Source of the DNA: Cristatella mucedo
Lineage: Eukaryota; Bryozoa; Phylactolaemata; Cristatellidae
Length of the DNA stretch: 64,000 bases
Direction of reading: 5' to 3'
NCBI GenBank assembly: GCA_009760855.2
Contig: WPIO01000006.1
Coordinates: forward strand, 12,042,001 to 12,106,000
In this document: piece after piece, positions 43,144 through 55,739 of the stretch
How positions within the stretch are numbered: position 1 is the stretch's first letter
How the letters are laid out: each line of letters starts with the position of its first letter
Notes under the pieces: model-generated
Seen by the model: only the letters and a program-made list of their open reading frames with translations
What the model was told of the DNA's origin: nothing
Databases searched by the model: none
Position numbers and translations under genes: made by a program

Positions 43144-43527
43144 CCTGATATAGACGGCCGGATAGGCACGTGCCAGCTGATAGTACTGCCAGGAAGCTGC
43201 ATTTTCCTTTTTTGGTTATCTGACACTTATTTAGACCCGTCTGACATCTGCTTATCTATCTCTGCTGGGTAAAATGGAGAGAACTGACATGGACGTAAGG
43301 CATGGCACCGATAGATGCTCTGCAATCTTATCGAGCATCGGTTTTTAAAATACCACCAACCCTACAAAAAAAAGGTGCTGAGCGACCGGAGGGCAGGATG
43401 CTGCTGTGATTCTCAAGCCATAGCTGACCAGGTTGCAAGAAACAAAGGGAAGATGGACAAGATGCCTCATCTGTAGACTGCCTGCCTTAACCCTTCGTTT
43501 TCGGCGATACGTGCCCGGCTCTGACAC

Positions 43528-43597
43528 ACCTGAAACTTTGCTCACCTGAAAATCGTACAGGTTGAGACAAGGTGTCAGGTGTACCCGAACCGTGCCA
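43528..43597. repeat. 75-bp dispersed repeat, copy 2
   Basis: cacctgaaactttgctcacc, later caaggtgtcaggtgtacccg. The start acacctgaaacttt and the inverted form of aaggtgtcaggtgt are similar, so each unit has weak inverted ends. Confidence 0.8.
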
Positions 43598-45273
43598 ATA
43601 CTACTGTTGCTGCTGCTGCCGGTGCCCAGAGAGGCTCTGGTAGCTCCAGAAGCTTAGATCTCATCGCCAACCCCTAAAACCCTTCTCGAGAATCCAATCG
43701 AGTGGAGCGACACCGACTGCAATGTGTTGCCTCTTTATCACCGACCACCCAACCCAAACTAGTCAGACGAATGCTGCAGATGTACAAGGTAACTTTTGTT
43801 TGTAAGCTTGCTAAATGCAAGCTGCCAGCAGCTCTTACCCAATGCCAATGCTTGTCTGAAGTCAGCTACACCTACCACATCCCAAGATTTGGTCAGCTGG
43901 GTCACCTGCAAAGGCAAAGAAAGAGGTACCATCAACAAAGAGCAATAGGCAACCATCGTGGGCTTTCAGTTGCCGACTCATGGAAAGCCACGAAAAAACA
44001 AATGTAACTGCATGCAAACCGGATCAAGCCTGACTGAAAACTGTTAGTGGTAAGCCGTCGTTCTCTTGAGGCTCTCCATCGGAAGTCCGATGGACAGTCA
44101 CGCCTTCAACAGTGCGATTAGCCAGCTAATCGAAGCTCTGAGCACATTGTTGGCAATGTGTTGAAGACCTGCAAACACGCTGCTGGATAGCAAGCAAAAG
44201 CAATATGAGCTAACAACACTACTCGAGTCAGGCAAGCCGAGCCTCTCCCCATTCGTGTCATATGAATGGGACATGAACCTATGATGCCAACTACACAGCA
44301 CCACAATACAGCTCGTTAGGCTAGGCCTGCAGTCGGCAGATTAACAGATGGGCAATAAAGATCCGGGGTTCACTAGCAGCCGCCCTGTCAGCAGGCCCAC
44401 ACACATCGATCTCCTCTGCTATCTTGTGAACAGATCTTGCCATCTTGTGAACAGATGGGCCAAAGCAGCACTCCCCGAACCTGCCCATCTCATTATGGCT
44501 CAGTCCATTGATTTTGTGTCGAGGCTTTAAGTGACCAGCATGCAGGGCTTTTGATACAATAAGGATACCAGGTGCTGCCAACCGGACCTGGCTGCTCAAC
44601 CGACATTGATCAGTCGCAGCAACTCAGCTGCCGGGAAGAAGGGAAGGCAGCCACCGACTCCCGAGAGAAGGTCCGACATGGTCACACAATCTGATTGAGC
44701 CGAGGATTCAACAGAAGCTTTTTTAATCTTGAATAACTCGAATCGGACGCAATCTCTGCAGCAGCAATCGGTCGGGCAGCAAGACTCAAAATGGCCTGCT
44801 CGGCCTTTGCTGCAGCAGTCGTCCTAGTACATTACAAATGCCAGCTCTCAATCAGTTTGCCGAGACCTGGGTGCCCATGCTTACTGCCAGGCACGAGCTA
44901 GGCAAATGATAGTGGCATTCACACACACACGGGGCGGGGCATCGGTCCACATCTTAATCCCTTGGACAGGCCCAAAGATTGAGGTCTGACAACTCTTTTT
45001 GTGCAGCAAAGCCATCGACAACTGTAAATGCCAAACAAGGGCCAAAAACCCACACAATTTCCTCTGCCACAAGCTTGCTGAACGTACCCTTAAAGATGGT
45101 GGTGAGAGGTTTGAACAGAAAATGCACGAGACAAGATTTGTTTGCTCCATTTCTGATAACATGCAGTTCTTTAGCACACTCCCACCTCTACTATGCAAGC
45201 CATTTCCACCGAGGACCAAGATTGTTTTGCATTTCAATTGCATCAATGCTCGAGAGGAATACCGTGCTGCACG

Positions 45274-45320
45274 TGTATATATATATATTATATATATTAT
45301 ATATATATATATATATATAT
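45274..45320. repeat. (AT)n microsatellite
   Basis: About 45 bp of AT with two TT slips. The only long AT array in the window. Confidence 0.97.
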
Positions 45321-45364
45321 TCTTCGTTTGCAAGACCACAAAGCAGCAAACACTCACCTAGTCT

Positions 45365-45415
45365 GTATGGCTGTGTGGAGTTATAGCCGAAGATACAGTA
45401 CATTGCCTTGGTAAT
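45365..45415 (+). mobile_element. LINE family 2 tail fragment
   Basis: tgtggagttatagccgaaga and tacagtacattgcc resemble the family 2 end tgtggagttacagacggaga followed by tacattac. Confidence 0.6.
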
Positions 45416-45419
45416 CAAA

Positions 45420-46930
45420 CGCTGAGCTTGTGACAAGGAATGCTAAAAAGTGATAGTAAAAGACTAGGAGTGGGACACAACTGCACCTAGCTTGCACGTT
45501 TAGCATCAGGTGATGCCAGAAGTCTTGCTGGCAGCACCCCTCCACTCCCCTGGCTGAAGCTGCCACTAATGGCGTTCAGGTGTGCTTGCTTATCAGTGCT
45601 GCACACGTGGACTCCGATGAGTCACATCTCATGATCTCATGGCTACAGCAGACGAAACAAAGAGAGCAGCAAGAACGACCGTGCACGAGAGGCCATGCTG
45701 CCACTGCTGGGTGTCACTGAAGTTGGTCCCCGAGAGAGACCGCCATATCCAAGGCAGAAAAGATTGCGGAAGCTGCATCGATTGCTGGATTGCCATCGAT
45801 GCTCACTACTCGAGTCGTCGGCTTCACTGCTGGGAGCCCTGCCAGGCTGGTGCGACCACGGGATGAGGCTATTTGTCCGGGATGAGTGCAACTCTACACT
45901 GAGCCGCCCAGTGTTTGGCTTGTGGCTCGGCTGACGGCCGTCTGAGGTGAATTAGGCCTGTCACCGGCTGGCGGCTCCGACCACAGCTTTCTGCGATAAC
46001 AAAAGCCCGGCACCAGTAACCCTACACCAGAAAAGAGCCTCCACTATCTTCCACAGGCCGGTGCACTTAAGGGCTTGCTGAGAAGGAAAGAAACCCCACA
46101 ACAATGCCAGGATTCAGATCGGGGTGTCTGGCAGCTGAGAGCAGCAGGAGGCAACCGACTACACCTGATGGATGTGGGTCGCAAGTTTTTCTTTCGATGT
46201 GAGGGTAATGCACCATACCAGTTCAGTTTCGGTGTACGGCAAGCATGAGTCGACGTAAGCGAGATTCTTAAGAATAAAGGAGGTTCTCCTGCATCGATTT
46301 AGAAAACAAGAACTCTACACTGAAAGGCGGGATCAGGACTACACCAGCGTCTAAGCTCCTTCCTAGTCTCCTTCCGCCCGAATAGACATCGCCAGGCTTG
46401 TAGCTAAGGCTCCTGTGACTGACATCGTCTTGCCACGGCTGGCAGGATGTGTCAATAGCTCTTTATTGCTGCTTTGTTGAGTAATTACAATAGGCATTGT
46501 CAAGCCATGATTTACCAAAGGGCACTTCGTAAAATGGGCACTTGTACACACCAGGCTTACTGTCTCCAGCGTATTGATCTGCTCTCCAGCCTGGAATAAT
46601 ACACAGCCATTTTGTCAAGGACCATTTTATGCATTTTCAAAACCTTTCCTCTGGGTAAACAGCCGAACAATAACAGGCTGAGCAAACAAACAGGCTGGTC
46701 CCAACAATGCCGTGCATTTCCTTTAGTAATACAGTAAACATTAACAAAAGACACACCGTGGTCCCATAACCTAGCGCCCTTTGTCACTACAAACCCTCGG
46801 CACTCGTGCTCGCAACAAAAGTGATAAACACGTAGGCAGCGGCCCGCGGCAGCCAGCCAGCAGCCAGAGCTAAGATTGGTGTGGGAGCCGAGGTTGCTGC
46901 CTGGCTGAGACGAATCAGATAGCGCCAGCT
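45420..46930. other. Unrecognised intergenic DNA
   Basis: Only short ORFs without family motifs. A minus ORF of 178 codons (46557-47093) starts in GC-rich sequence and is not recognised. Confidence 0.35.
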
Positions 46931-46934
46931 GGGG

Positions 46935-46952
46935 GGCGGCCGGCCGGCCGCC
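46935..46952. repeat. 18-bp perfect GC palindrome
   Basis: GGCGGCCGGCCGGCCGCC reads the same on both strands. Confidence 0.95.
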
Positions 46953-48576
46953 GAGCCACATGGCCAACAAAGGACCAGCCCGAGCTGCGGCTCCAGTCAT
47001 TGGAGGCCTGCCAAGACGGCTCATTAGCATGGGGGAGCATGAGTCAGGCCAGTCTGCCGTCAATAGGACGGCTCCATTCTCCCGATCGCTCAAAGGGACC
47101 GGGCGCCGACGCCGCTGAGAACTCGGCTACTCCTAATCGTGCAGCCTGAGCAAAGATTTGCACAGCGACTAACGCGGCACAAATATTGGCTTTAAAACAT
47201 CCCTAGGACAGCAGTAACATCACCGCCACCAGGCCACTGGCGCCAGCTCGCAGTCCGCAACGAAATAGCATTCGTCTCCACCAGCCAATCAACGGAAAAT
47301 ATCAGGCGCCACGGCGGCCGGGGTCAGGTGTCGAGACGGGAGGGGTGCAGCGATTCGATGGAAAAGCCTTGCGCCCACAAAATACGTCCATTCAAACAAA
47401 GCCATCAATGCAGGCACGGTCAGAAATCGCCATAGGGAGAGCAGAACTGATCACCATCTGCTACTACTAATCTCAAGCTGCGCCTACGATATTCATTATG
47501 AGCCCAGCTAATGTAAATTAACCTCATGTGCTATCGCTCTCCGCTGTGCATACCTGGGCGGCCGCGGCGCGCCTCCCGACTCCTTTATGCAGGCCCTGCC
47601 AGAAGCACGCAGCACTTCCGATACACTATGAACGGCGAACGCTAAGGAACTAGGCGGTAGCACGCCAGCCCTCGAGAACTCTGGGTCGCAAGGCGAACGG
47701 AGACGGCGCTCACGGAGGCACGGCGAACAAGGGTGAATGCTTGTGAGAGTAAGGTGAAGCGCGCCCACGCCCTCGCATGTCCCCCCCCCCCCGTTCAACG
47801 TCACTGGACTTGACAGTGTGCGGCACCACGTCAGCTCGCGGGCCGGCGTGGCTTCCACCACGCGCAGCACGCAGACAAAGGAGCCGTCAGCCATATTAGA
47901 TAGATAACTTGGCGACCACATGGTTAAAGGCAGTCCTATTCGCTCTTTTCTCGCAAAAAGATTTAAACGCGTGGATCTATGAGCCACTTCCGTACAGCTG
48001 CTAGCCGACAAGCATCGTCAGAGCGAACGTACACTCTTCTAAAGCGAGTGAACGGGTAGGCATACGAACGTGCCGCAACGGCGGCGACGACGGCGACGAC
48101 GGCGACGACGGTGCCCAGTAATGGCGGTGCAGACGCGTACCTGAGAGTTCAGCGCCAAACGAGCCACCAGGATAGGACTAGCGCCTCGGCGGTGGTGGTC
48201 CCAACAGCCAAGATACCGCCGTCGAAGCGTGCCGAACGCTCGGGGAGCGGTAGAGAGGTCAGCGGGCCTCCTAACGGCGCGTCGGCGTTTTGAGAACCGC
48301 CGACCCTCGCGCCCGGATGGTGACCCCTATCGTCATTCGCTGCGCCGACTCGCAGCCCGCCTCCGGTCACGTGACCACACGCCGTCTACCCGTTTCTTCC
48401 GCCCACTGGCGACCGTTCCTTCCCGCCAGCCGCGGCTGTGGGGCGGGCGGGGGCACGCTAAAGACGGCGGTCGCTGCGAATGCCGCCGCCGACATCCGAT
48501 ATCAGATATCCGCAGACGCGCGCGGCTCACCTGTCAGTCGACGAGCCGCAACCGATGCCAGGCCGATGCGCGCGTG

Positions 48577-49776
48577 CTACGTCCAGCTGGGCCCAAGCGG
48601 CAGCGAGAGGTTCTCGCGGCAGCAGCGCCCCCCCCCCCCGCCTACGCTGGGCATCCGAGGGCGCGGCCCGCCGCGCCGCGGCGGCAGGTCGAGCGGCTCG
48701 AACTTGGCGGCGACGAGAGCCGGCCGACGGATCGGCGGCGGACGCCCACCGGTCGATGATTGGCCGGGCGCTCGAGGGTTGAGAGAGAGAGAAGAGGCTC
48801 CGGGCTCTGACAGGCGTGGGAGTGCCGCCGTGGCATTAATTAGCTCGGAGCGGCATGCGCGCACCGCGTGCGCGCGAAGTGGCGCGTTGGGCGGGTCGGT
48901 CTGGCGGAAGCCACGCTGGCACGCCGCAGCGACTGCGTCGTCCTCAGCCGCGGAACCGCGATCCGAGCCGCCATCGGGATGGCTTCGTCGGTCGAGGGGG
49001 CGCGCGCGCTCAGCCTGGGGGGCGCGCGGTAGGGCCGCGCCGCGCCGCTGGCAGTAAGCGCGGGAGGGGGGACGCCGCGTCCCGCAGCGCTGCCGCCGTC
49101 GGCTGGCGGGAGCGGCGAGCGCGCTGTCTGGCGGGCGAGCGACGTGAGACCTGGAGCCTGCGGCTCCCTCGGCGCCCGGGAATGAATAGCGCGCCCACAG
49201 AGTGTCAAAAGGTCGCGGCGCCCCGTCGACGGGGTCGCTGCCGCTTCGCGCGCAGCCGCTGCAGTCGTACGCTCGCTCCTCCGTCACCGGGACAGGCGCG
49301 CCGGTAGCGGGGTCAATCTGCCAGAGCCGCCCGCCGCCGCGTTCGTAGGACGCGCGCGCTGCGCTCCTCCCAGTCATCATCGCCGCCGCCGCCCTAGCGG
49401 CGCCGCGCGACCCCTCCCCCGCTGTCCTTGCAGGCGTAACCGCCGCGGCGCTGGAGCGCTTCGCCGCCCGCTGTCCTGCCCGCTCGCCGCCGGAACAACG
49501 GAGGGTAAGCCTAGCGGCACCCCGGAATGGGAACCGCTCGCTGCCGCATGCGGCCTCGGCGGTGCTGAACCACCAGTCGTCGTCGTCATCGTCGAAACAC
49601 GACGTTGCTCGATCGGCGGCGGCCGGATAAATGGGCGGCAATATCGAGTCGCCACGTCGCCCGTTCCGTTGACCGCTACGCGACGGATGCCAGATGATGG
49701 AAGGAATCATCCGCGCTCGCTCTCCCCTCCCCCTCCCCTCCCCTCCCCCTCCCCTCCCTGCTCGTACGTGAGCCAC
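48577..49776 (-). CDS. Hypothetical ORF of 399 codons in CpG-rich DNA
   Basis: This is the longest ORF in the window that is not low-complexity repeat. It includes a run of six Asp followed by WWF, and a stretch from GGGRLWQIDPATGAPVPV to RPFDTLWARYSFPGAE that looks less biased than its surroundings. An internal MMTGRS start lies just before that stretch. The rest is Arg/Ala/Pro-rich, as expected for chance frames in GC-rich DNA. I recognise no family. It could be a first exon of a minus-strand gene, or no gene at all. Confidence 0.22.
   Translation of the reverse strand: MAHVRAGRGGGGEGRGRGERARMIPSIIWHPSRSGQRNGRRGDSILPPIYPAAADRATSCFDDDDDDWWFSTAEAACGSERFPFRGAARLTLRCSGGERAGQRAAKRSSAAAVTPARTAGEGSRGAARAAAAMMTGRSAARASYERGGGRLWQIDPATGAPVPVTEERAYDCSGCARSGSDPVDGAPRPFDTLWARYSFPGAEGAAGSRSHVARPPDSALAAPASRRRQRCGTRRPPSRAYCQRRGAALPRAPQAERARPLDRRSHPDGGSDRGSAAEDDAVAAACQRGFRQTDPPNAPLRAHAVRACRSELINATAALPRLSEPGASSLSLNPRAPGQSSTGGRPPPIRRPALVAAKFEPLDLPPRRGGPRPRMPSVGGGGGRCCRENLSLPLGPSWT
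49725..49758. repeat. (CCCCT/CCCT)n tract
   Basis: Repeated CCCCTCCC units. The complementary strand has G-runs suitable for a G-quadruplex. Confidence 0.9.
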
Positions 49777-50423
49777 GTGGGCTCACAGCTCCCACTAACG
49801 GCAGTGAGTCGCCACCTTCCGCCCTCGTTTTTCTAATCCACCGCCGCCACCACCAACCCCTAAGCGCCGTCTGAAGTCTAGATCGTGAGCCTCCCCCTTC
49901 CCTCTCCCACCCACCCGCTGCCCCGCATACGTCGCGCGCGATTAGCTCAGCGTCGCAGAATCCTCCCAGAGCTCCTCCCTTTTTCTCGCATTTCCGCCCC
50001 CAGATTTATTGAGGGCAATCTGTCGGTGCTCTCAGCGATCTCTGCTCCGCCTACTCGGCTGTGCTGCGCCTGTGGGCTTCGGGACCGACCGCTTGGCTAA
50101 GCCTTCTTCGAATCCTGCGCCTCCAGTCGTGACCCACGTGACCCACTAGCTGCGGCAGACGCAGCTGCAGGCTGCCTGCAGAGGTCGGAACTACTCGAAA
50201 CTGCGGGCGGGCGGCGGCATGCCACTACGCAGGCAAGCAAACAGGCAGTGTCTCCCCCCCCCCACCCTGCTGTCCAATGCTAAGTCTCGGCAAAAGCTGT
50301 CTGCAAATGCTGTCGCCAATAGTTGTTCGAAGAGCGAGGCTTTGCACTCACGACAGCTAACGTAAGCAGGAGACGTTCCCGACCGAATCTCCGCCATCGC
50401 GATCGGAGCCCCCCCCCCCGGAG

Positions 50424-50524
<101 letters not shown>

Positions 50525-50658
50525 TCTCTTGACACCCTCAGATCGGTAACACACGCACTCACACATGCAAACACACACACATCACACAAGCACAGGCACC
50601 CACACTGACTTTTTATCTCTGTCGCTCTCTTTTTCTCTCCCTCCGTGCTGCGATACCC

Positions 50659-51395
<737 letters not shown>

Positions 51396-52642
51396 GTATG
51401 TCTACATTATGTCTGTCTTTCTAGCGAGCAAAGCACGAAAGAAGAGCGGAGTGAAGCATTGCAACTTCGGAGACCCGAGCTCCTAGTCTCCGCTGCTCTG
51501 CCCACGCTCAAAGGCTGCTCTAAGCACGCACTGCCACACTGGCGCTTCCGACCCGGCTCCTTGTGACTTTGCCCCTCGTTGGCCTCGGCCCGACTTTTTA
51601 TCAGCTGGCTCTACCTCGCGTGTGGTCATTTAGTCGTTTACTGTGCCCTAATCGAGGGTCGGGGAACTAGGGCAGAAGCAGCCTTTGAAATAGAGCTGCG
51701 CAGGCGGGAGCGACGTGAGACCTCGACCAGGCGGGCCCTGACTGAGCGGTGCAACGTTGCCGCCGCGGCGCCGAGCACTAAAGGCGCCATTCGCCCGAAT
51801 TCCGCCGTACGTCCGCGGTAATGCGGATTTTGTACGATTTACATCGCGGGCTCCCGATCCCATGCTGCCGACGCTGAGGATCGCCATCGCGGCTAGCCCA
51901 CTGTGGGCAGAGACGACGGCTACGCTCGACGGTCGCAAGCATTTGCTATCAGCGGGATCGGTCGCGAGCGAAAAAGAAAAAGCAGCGTTCGCTAGCCTCT
52001 TAACCGCCTCCAAAGGTCGCAACCTCGCAAAAGTGGCGCAGCCGCTTCGCTCAAGTTTGCTCGTCGGACGCGCCGCCGCCGACTTCGGACTTCTTCCGCG
52101 CGGCGCCGCGTGGAGAGATCTTTAGCGGCGCGCTTACGCATAGCAGCGCCGCGCCGCCGCTGCCGCCGCGGCGCCGGTCCTGGCTCGACGCCTTACTGTA
52201 GCGACGCATTTCCGACACGACGGTCGCAGCGTCCTCGGTTTGTCGCGAGCGAACGAGCCGACGTGTCGGCGCACGCTGTCCTGAGCCGGACGCGTCGTCG
52301 TCGTCGTCGTAGCGTGGCCTGGCCACGGGAGCCCGCCGACCCTCGAGACAAAGTCGGCTTAAAGCGTCCGCGATCGGCGGAGGCCTTGCGAGAGCGTGCG
52401 CCGGAAGCGGCGTCGCGCCGACCTCGGGCGGCCCGTCGCTCGTGGCGCGGCGGCACATCCGAATGCGCACCGAGGCGAGAGGCAGAAGTTAATAAGTAGG
52501 AGAGCCTGAGCCTCGGGTGCGACTGCCCCCTAGCGGGCCAGGCGCGCCGCCCATCCCAGACGGACGCGGTCCACCTGCGCGTCAGTCAACTCGGCGCATC
52601 GCTCACCCGAGGCGACGGCCGATACCTTGCGGCGGAGCGTTC

Positions 52643-52950
52643 AAAATCTCTGGAGACCGAGCCGTTAGATCGTACGCTCCCAAAGCGTGCAGGTCACTCC
52701 GGCTGACGTCATGACATCGCCTGACTTGGCGAAACTAAAATGAAAAGCTAAAAACGCATGCGCTCCTGGCGGCGTTTGCTGGGTCCCTGTCAATTTTGCT
52801 TTGCACGCTCATGCGTGCGGACGCTGCGCACGTCATTACTAACCGTATCGATATGCCACCCTTACAGCAATGATAAACTGCCTAGAAATAAATTATGTTC
52901 TCCGAGGACGCTACACAATGTCTCATTATTATTATTATTAATATTATTAG
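52643..52950 (+). mobile_element. LINE family 1, 5'-truncated plus-strand copy
   Basis: ORF end in broken frame (GDRAVRSYAPKACRSLRLTS), shortened 3' UTR and a diverged hairpin: tgcctagaaataaattatgt and tctccgaggacgct, then (ATT)n. It carries C-to-T-like decay. Confidence 0.8.
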
Positions 52951-53391
52951 TACTGAAGGATTGCCAACTAAAGGACTCAAGCTCACGGGTCTGGCTCATT
53001 TAAGGCGATCACCTTGCCCCGTCGGCAATGCCAAAAGCCGGCTCCAGTCGCGAACGAAGCCAGGCGGAGCCGAACCGGAAGCGCCGAGCGGTGGAATACT
53101 GCTCAGCTGTTGTCTCTCTCGCACCTCTCTCGTCGCCTCACGACACTTAGACGCTGCACTGGATTAGGCCAAATTAGTGCCACGCCCGAGCGAACGCCAG
53201 AGGGGTAGCTTCGCTGAGACCACGGGTCCGCTCCGTCCGGCGAATGAGTGGGCGGCAATGCGCGGCATTTCGGCGTTTCTCGGCGTCGCGGCATTTCGGC
53301 GGACTCGGCCGCGCCGCCGTCCCGCCCGAGCGAGGTTCTCGCTCGACGCTAGCACCGGGCTCGGGCTAGCGAGCCGCGACTTCCGCCGACG

Positions 53392-53440
53392 CGGCAGCGC
53401 GCCAGCGGCCGTCGCAGGGCCGGCCGCTGGCGCGCTGCCG
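53392..53440. repeat. Perfect 20-bp inverted repeat with 9-base loop
   Basis: The arm 53392-53411 (cggcagcgcgccagcggccg) is exactly complementary to 53421-53440. Confidence 0.93.
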
Positions 53441-53789
53441 TCGCGCGCCGCGAAATCGCGTTCCGCGCGCTGACGCCGTCGCAGTGCCGCCGCGCTCCAC
53501 CCGCCCACGAATGGCGCCGCGCGCAGGACAACGGTCGCGACGGCGCGGTCGCGCGGGACGCCCGGCGCGAAAAAGAGGCCGTTCGCCGCGAGAGCACGAA
53601 TCGTGGATTCCGATTTCCCACCGCGTCACTGCATGGGTCTAAAAGGCAGAAACTGGCCCGTTTGCTAGCTCTCATGCGCTCACTGACAGAAACGCTGAGC
53701 GCGCCCCGCTATGGGGTGCACGCTGACATGCTTGAATAGTATCTCCACCTGTGAATCCGCAAAGCCATGAGGACTTTTTCTACCGTGGA

Positions 53790-54135
53790 GAGTTCTCCTC
53801 GGCGAACTGAAAGCTGGGGCGACTTACTTTGCGCATGCGGTAGCCAGTAGACTTTTACTCCTGCAACACATAATCTCCTACTGCCGACTATGGCACATCC
53901 TTTTCAGTGGTCCTGAGCGGCTACTTCTATGCTACTCACTACCTCAACTGCTCTCCTGACACTGCAATGCTTCCCACTTTCTCTTTGTTGCGTGAGACGA
54001 AGTCCGTTGGCTACCGAATGCGTACCGAAAGCCGCTTAGACTGTGAGTGCGCAAGACAAAACTCTCCTGCATAACACCCACATGGTCTTTATAACTTTGT
54101 GGAGTTACAGACGGAGATACATTACATTCATTACA
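53790..54135 (+). mobile_element. LINE family 2, plus-strand 3' end
   Basis: The words tcctgagcggctac, tgctactcactacctcaact, gctctcctgac, ttggctaccgaatgcgtacc and ctcctgcataacacccacat match 57190-57370 closely. It ends in gagttacagacggagatac and (ATTAC)-type repeats. Confidence 0.87.
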
Positions 54136-54600
54136 TTACATAATGGAAATTCAAAAGCAGCAGGGTCACGAGGGCAGTTGAGGAAGTGAGCGGCCTGCAA
54201 GCGGCGGCGAAGGGCGGCAGGGAAAGGATCGAGTGGGCTACTGAGTTGGGAGGAGAGATTCTCGAGTAAGAACTGTGAAATATAATTCCACAATCTAGGA
54301 CCTGCCGAGCAAAAGAATCTGTCTCCGCCCGGCTTATAAGTGAAACAGTCGCACAGCTTATTATGCTTGTCCTGAGAGGGCACGGGGGGGAAGGCTGAAG
54401 GCAGGCGACGTAGCAGCTCGGCCTGGTGTGAAGGAGCCAAGACGCAGCAGCGGATCTTGTGCGGCAGAGTAAGGATTTCGCTCCTTCTCCATCGATCGAC
54501 CGGAAGCCTCCAAAGCGAGGCAGACGCGCGGCTGACTGACTTTCACGGATTTAAAGACCAGCCTGGCGACCGCTTGTTCTCGCCGCCTCATTAGTCAAGG
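54120..54600 (-). mobile_element. LINE family 2, minus-strand copy tail-to-tail with the previous one
   Basis: The minus frame reads GGDRFFCSAGPRLWNYISQF and PFPAALRRRLQAAHFLNC, the C-terminal end typical of L2-like LINE proteins. It shares the ATTAC repeat with the plus copy as a common tail. Confidence 0.82.
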
Positions 54601-55140
54601 CTCGGCTGCTGCTCTGGCGTTCGCTGGCGCGACCGGACTACCGGACGCTGGCGTCTCGCTCGCGAGCTATCGCAGCAGACTGAACACCCTGCCTCCGAGC
54701 GTACACGCGCGACGTCTTACGTCAGCCCGCGCGAGACGCGCGCGCGAAAGCAAGCGAATGAACCTGTCGCGTCTTAACCCGGTCCGCGCCAGTCGCAGCG
54801 CAGCGAGTGCTCGAGATGCAGCCGCTGCGCGGCCGCCGCAGTAGTACATCGCGGCGCAGCAATTCAAAGCTGCTCGGCACGCTTAGACGCTTTCCCTTCG
54901 GACGGCGGCGCTCCGCGAAAGCGCGCCGAAGCTGCTGCTGCGATCGGCTTGCCGATTTTGAAAGCGACTGCCCGAGGCGTGCGCGCCAACGTGTCCGGGT
55001 GGCTGTAGCTTTCGTTCGTCTTCGAATTTGAGGTAAGGCTGACGCGCGGGAGAGCGCAGCGCGACCCGCGCTCCGAGCCGGGCGCCATTTGGGAGACATC
55101 GCGGCGAGTCCTCGACCCTGCGATCGGATTTCGTGGCGCC
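54600..55140. other. CpG-rich DNA, no gene recognised
   Basis: CG-dense sequence with overlapping Arg-rich ORFs on both strands. Resembles the zones at 51650 and 63000. Confidence 0.35.
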
Positions 55141-55181
55141 CTTCGCTACTCCTTGGCTACTACTACTACTACAACCACCAC

Positions 55182-55256
55182 AACTAATAATAATAATAAT
55201 AATGCACTTGATACAGCGCCCTCAGAGAACTCAATATCTTTCTAGGCGCTTTCACT
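55182..55256 (-). mobile_element. LINE family 1, tail-only copy
   Basis: (TAA)n, then gcacttgatacagcgccctc and ctttctaggcgctttca. Only about 75 bp. Preceded by (CTA)n and (CAA/CCA) triplets. Confidence 0.85.
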
Positions 55257-55675
55257 CGGACCCCTAGTTATTTCATAATCGCGGCGCCCGGCCTCCGTCA
55301 TTGTTTGCTGAGTGCGCTCAGCGTTGTCGCCGCCGCTGAGTGCGAGCAGCGAGCGACGCTTTGTAGGCTTTTGATTGGCTGGCCGCGAGCTCTTCGGCGA
55401 CTGCTTCCCGAGGAGGCTCGGCGCTGCGCGCATGCGTCCGCGCCGAGCCCACGTAGGCTGCGCCTGCTCTCTCCGGGTTACGGGATGCCGGCCGGACGCT
55501 CTGCCGTTGGGGCCAGCGCTGCTCGGGACGTAGGGCATTTAGTGCAGCTGCGCAATTCCAATCCTTACAGTTATCTCGGGTCATACACAGTCTGTGGTGG
55601 AGAATTCTTTCATATGACTAAAAGGATCAATTTTCGGATGTTAGCGCCAAACACTTGGTAATGCTCGATATGCAG

Positions 55676-55738
55676 CATCTGTTGAGTGCCTAGAGACAGA
55701 TTCAGTTATCTGAGGGAGCCATACAAATTTATTAGTAT
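55676..55738 (+). mobile_element. LINE family 1, decayed tail-only copy
   Basis: gttgagtgcctagagacaga and tcagttatctgagggagcca, then att-rich sequence. Confidence 0.65.
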
Positions 55739-55739
55739 C

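Larger units (their letters stand above)
47500..49900. promoter_or_regulatory. CpG-rich zone, possible promoter region
   Basis: Dense CG dinucleotides and GC content clearly above the flanks, with a (GGCGACGAC)n run at 48079-48110 and CCCCT repeats at 49725-49758. In animals with CpG islands such a zone often marks a promoter and first exon. No TATA box or initiator could be assigned, and no gene is proven. Confidence 0.35.
51650..53680. promoter_or_regulatory. CpG-rich zone, possible regulatory DNA
   Basis: Very CpG-rich DNA interrupted at 52643-52950 by a LINE copy. Many overlapping ORFs lie on both strands, none recognised. It includes (GTC)n at 52291-52310 and a strong hairpin at 53392-53440. 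Confidence 0.3.
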
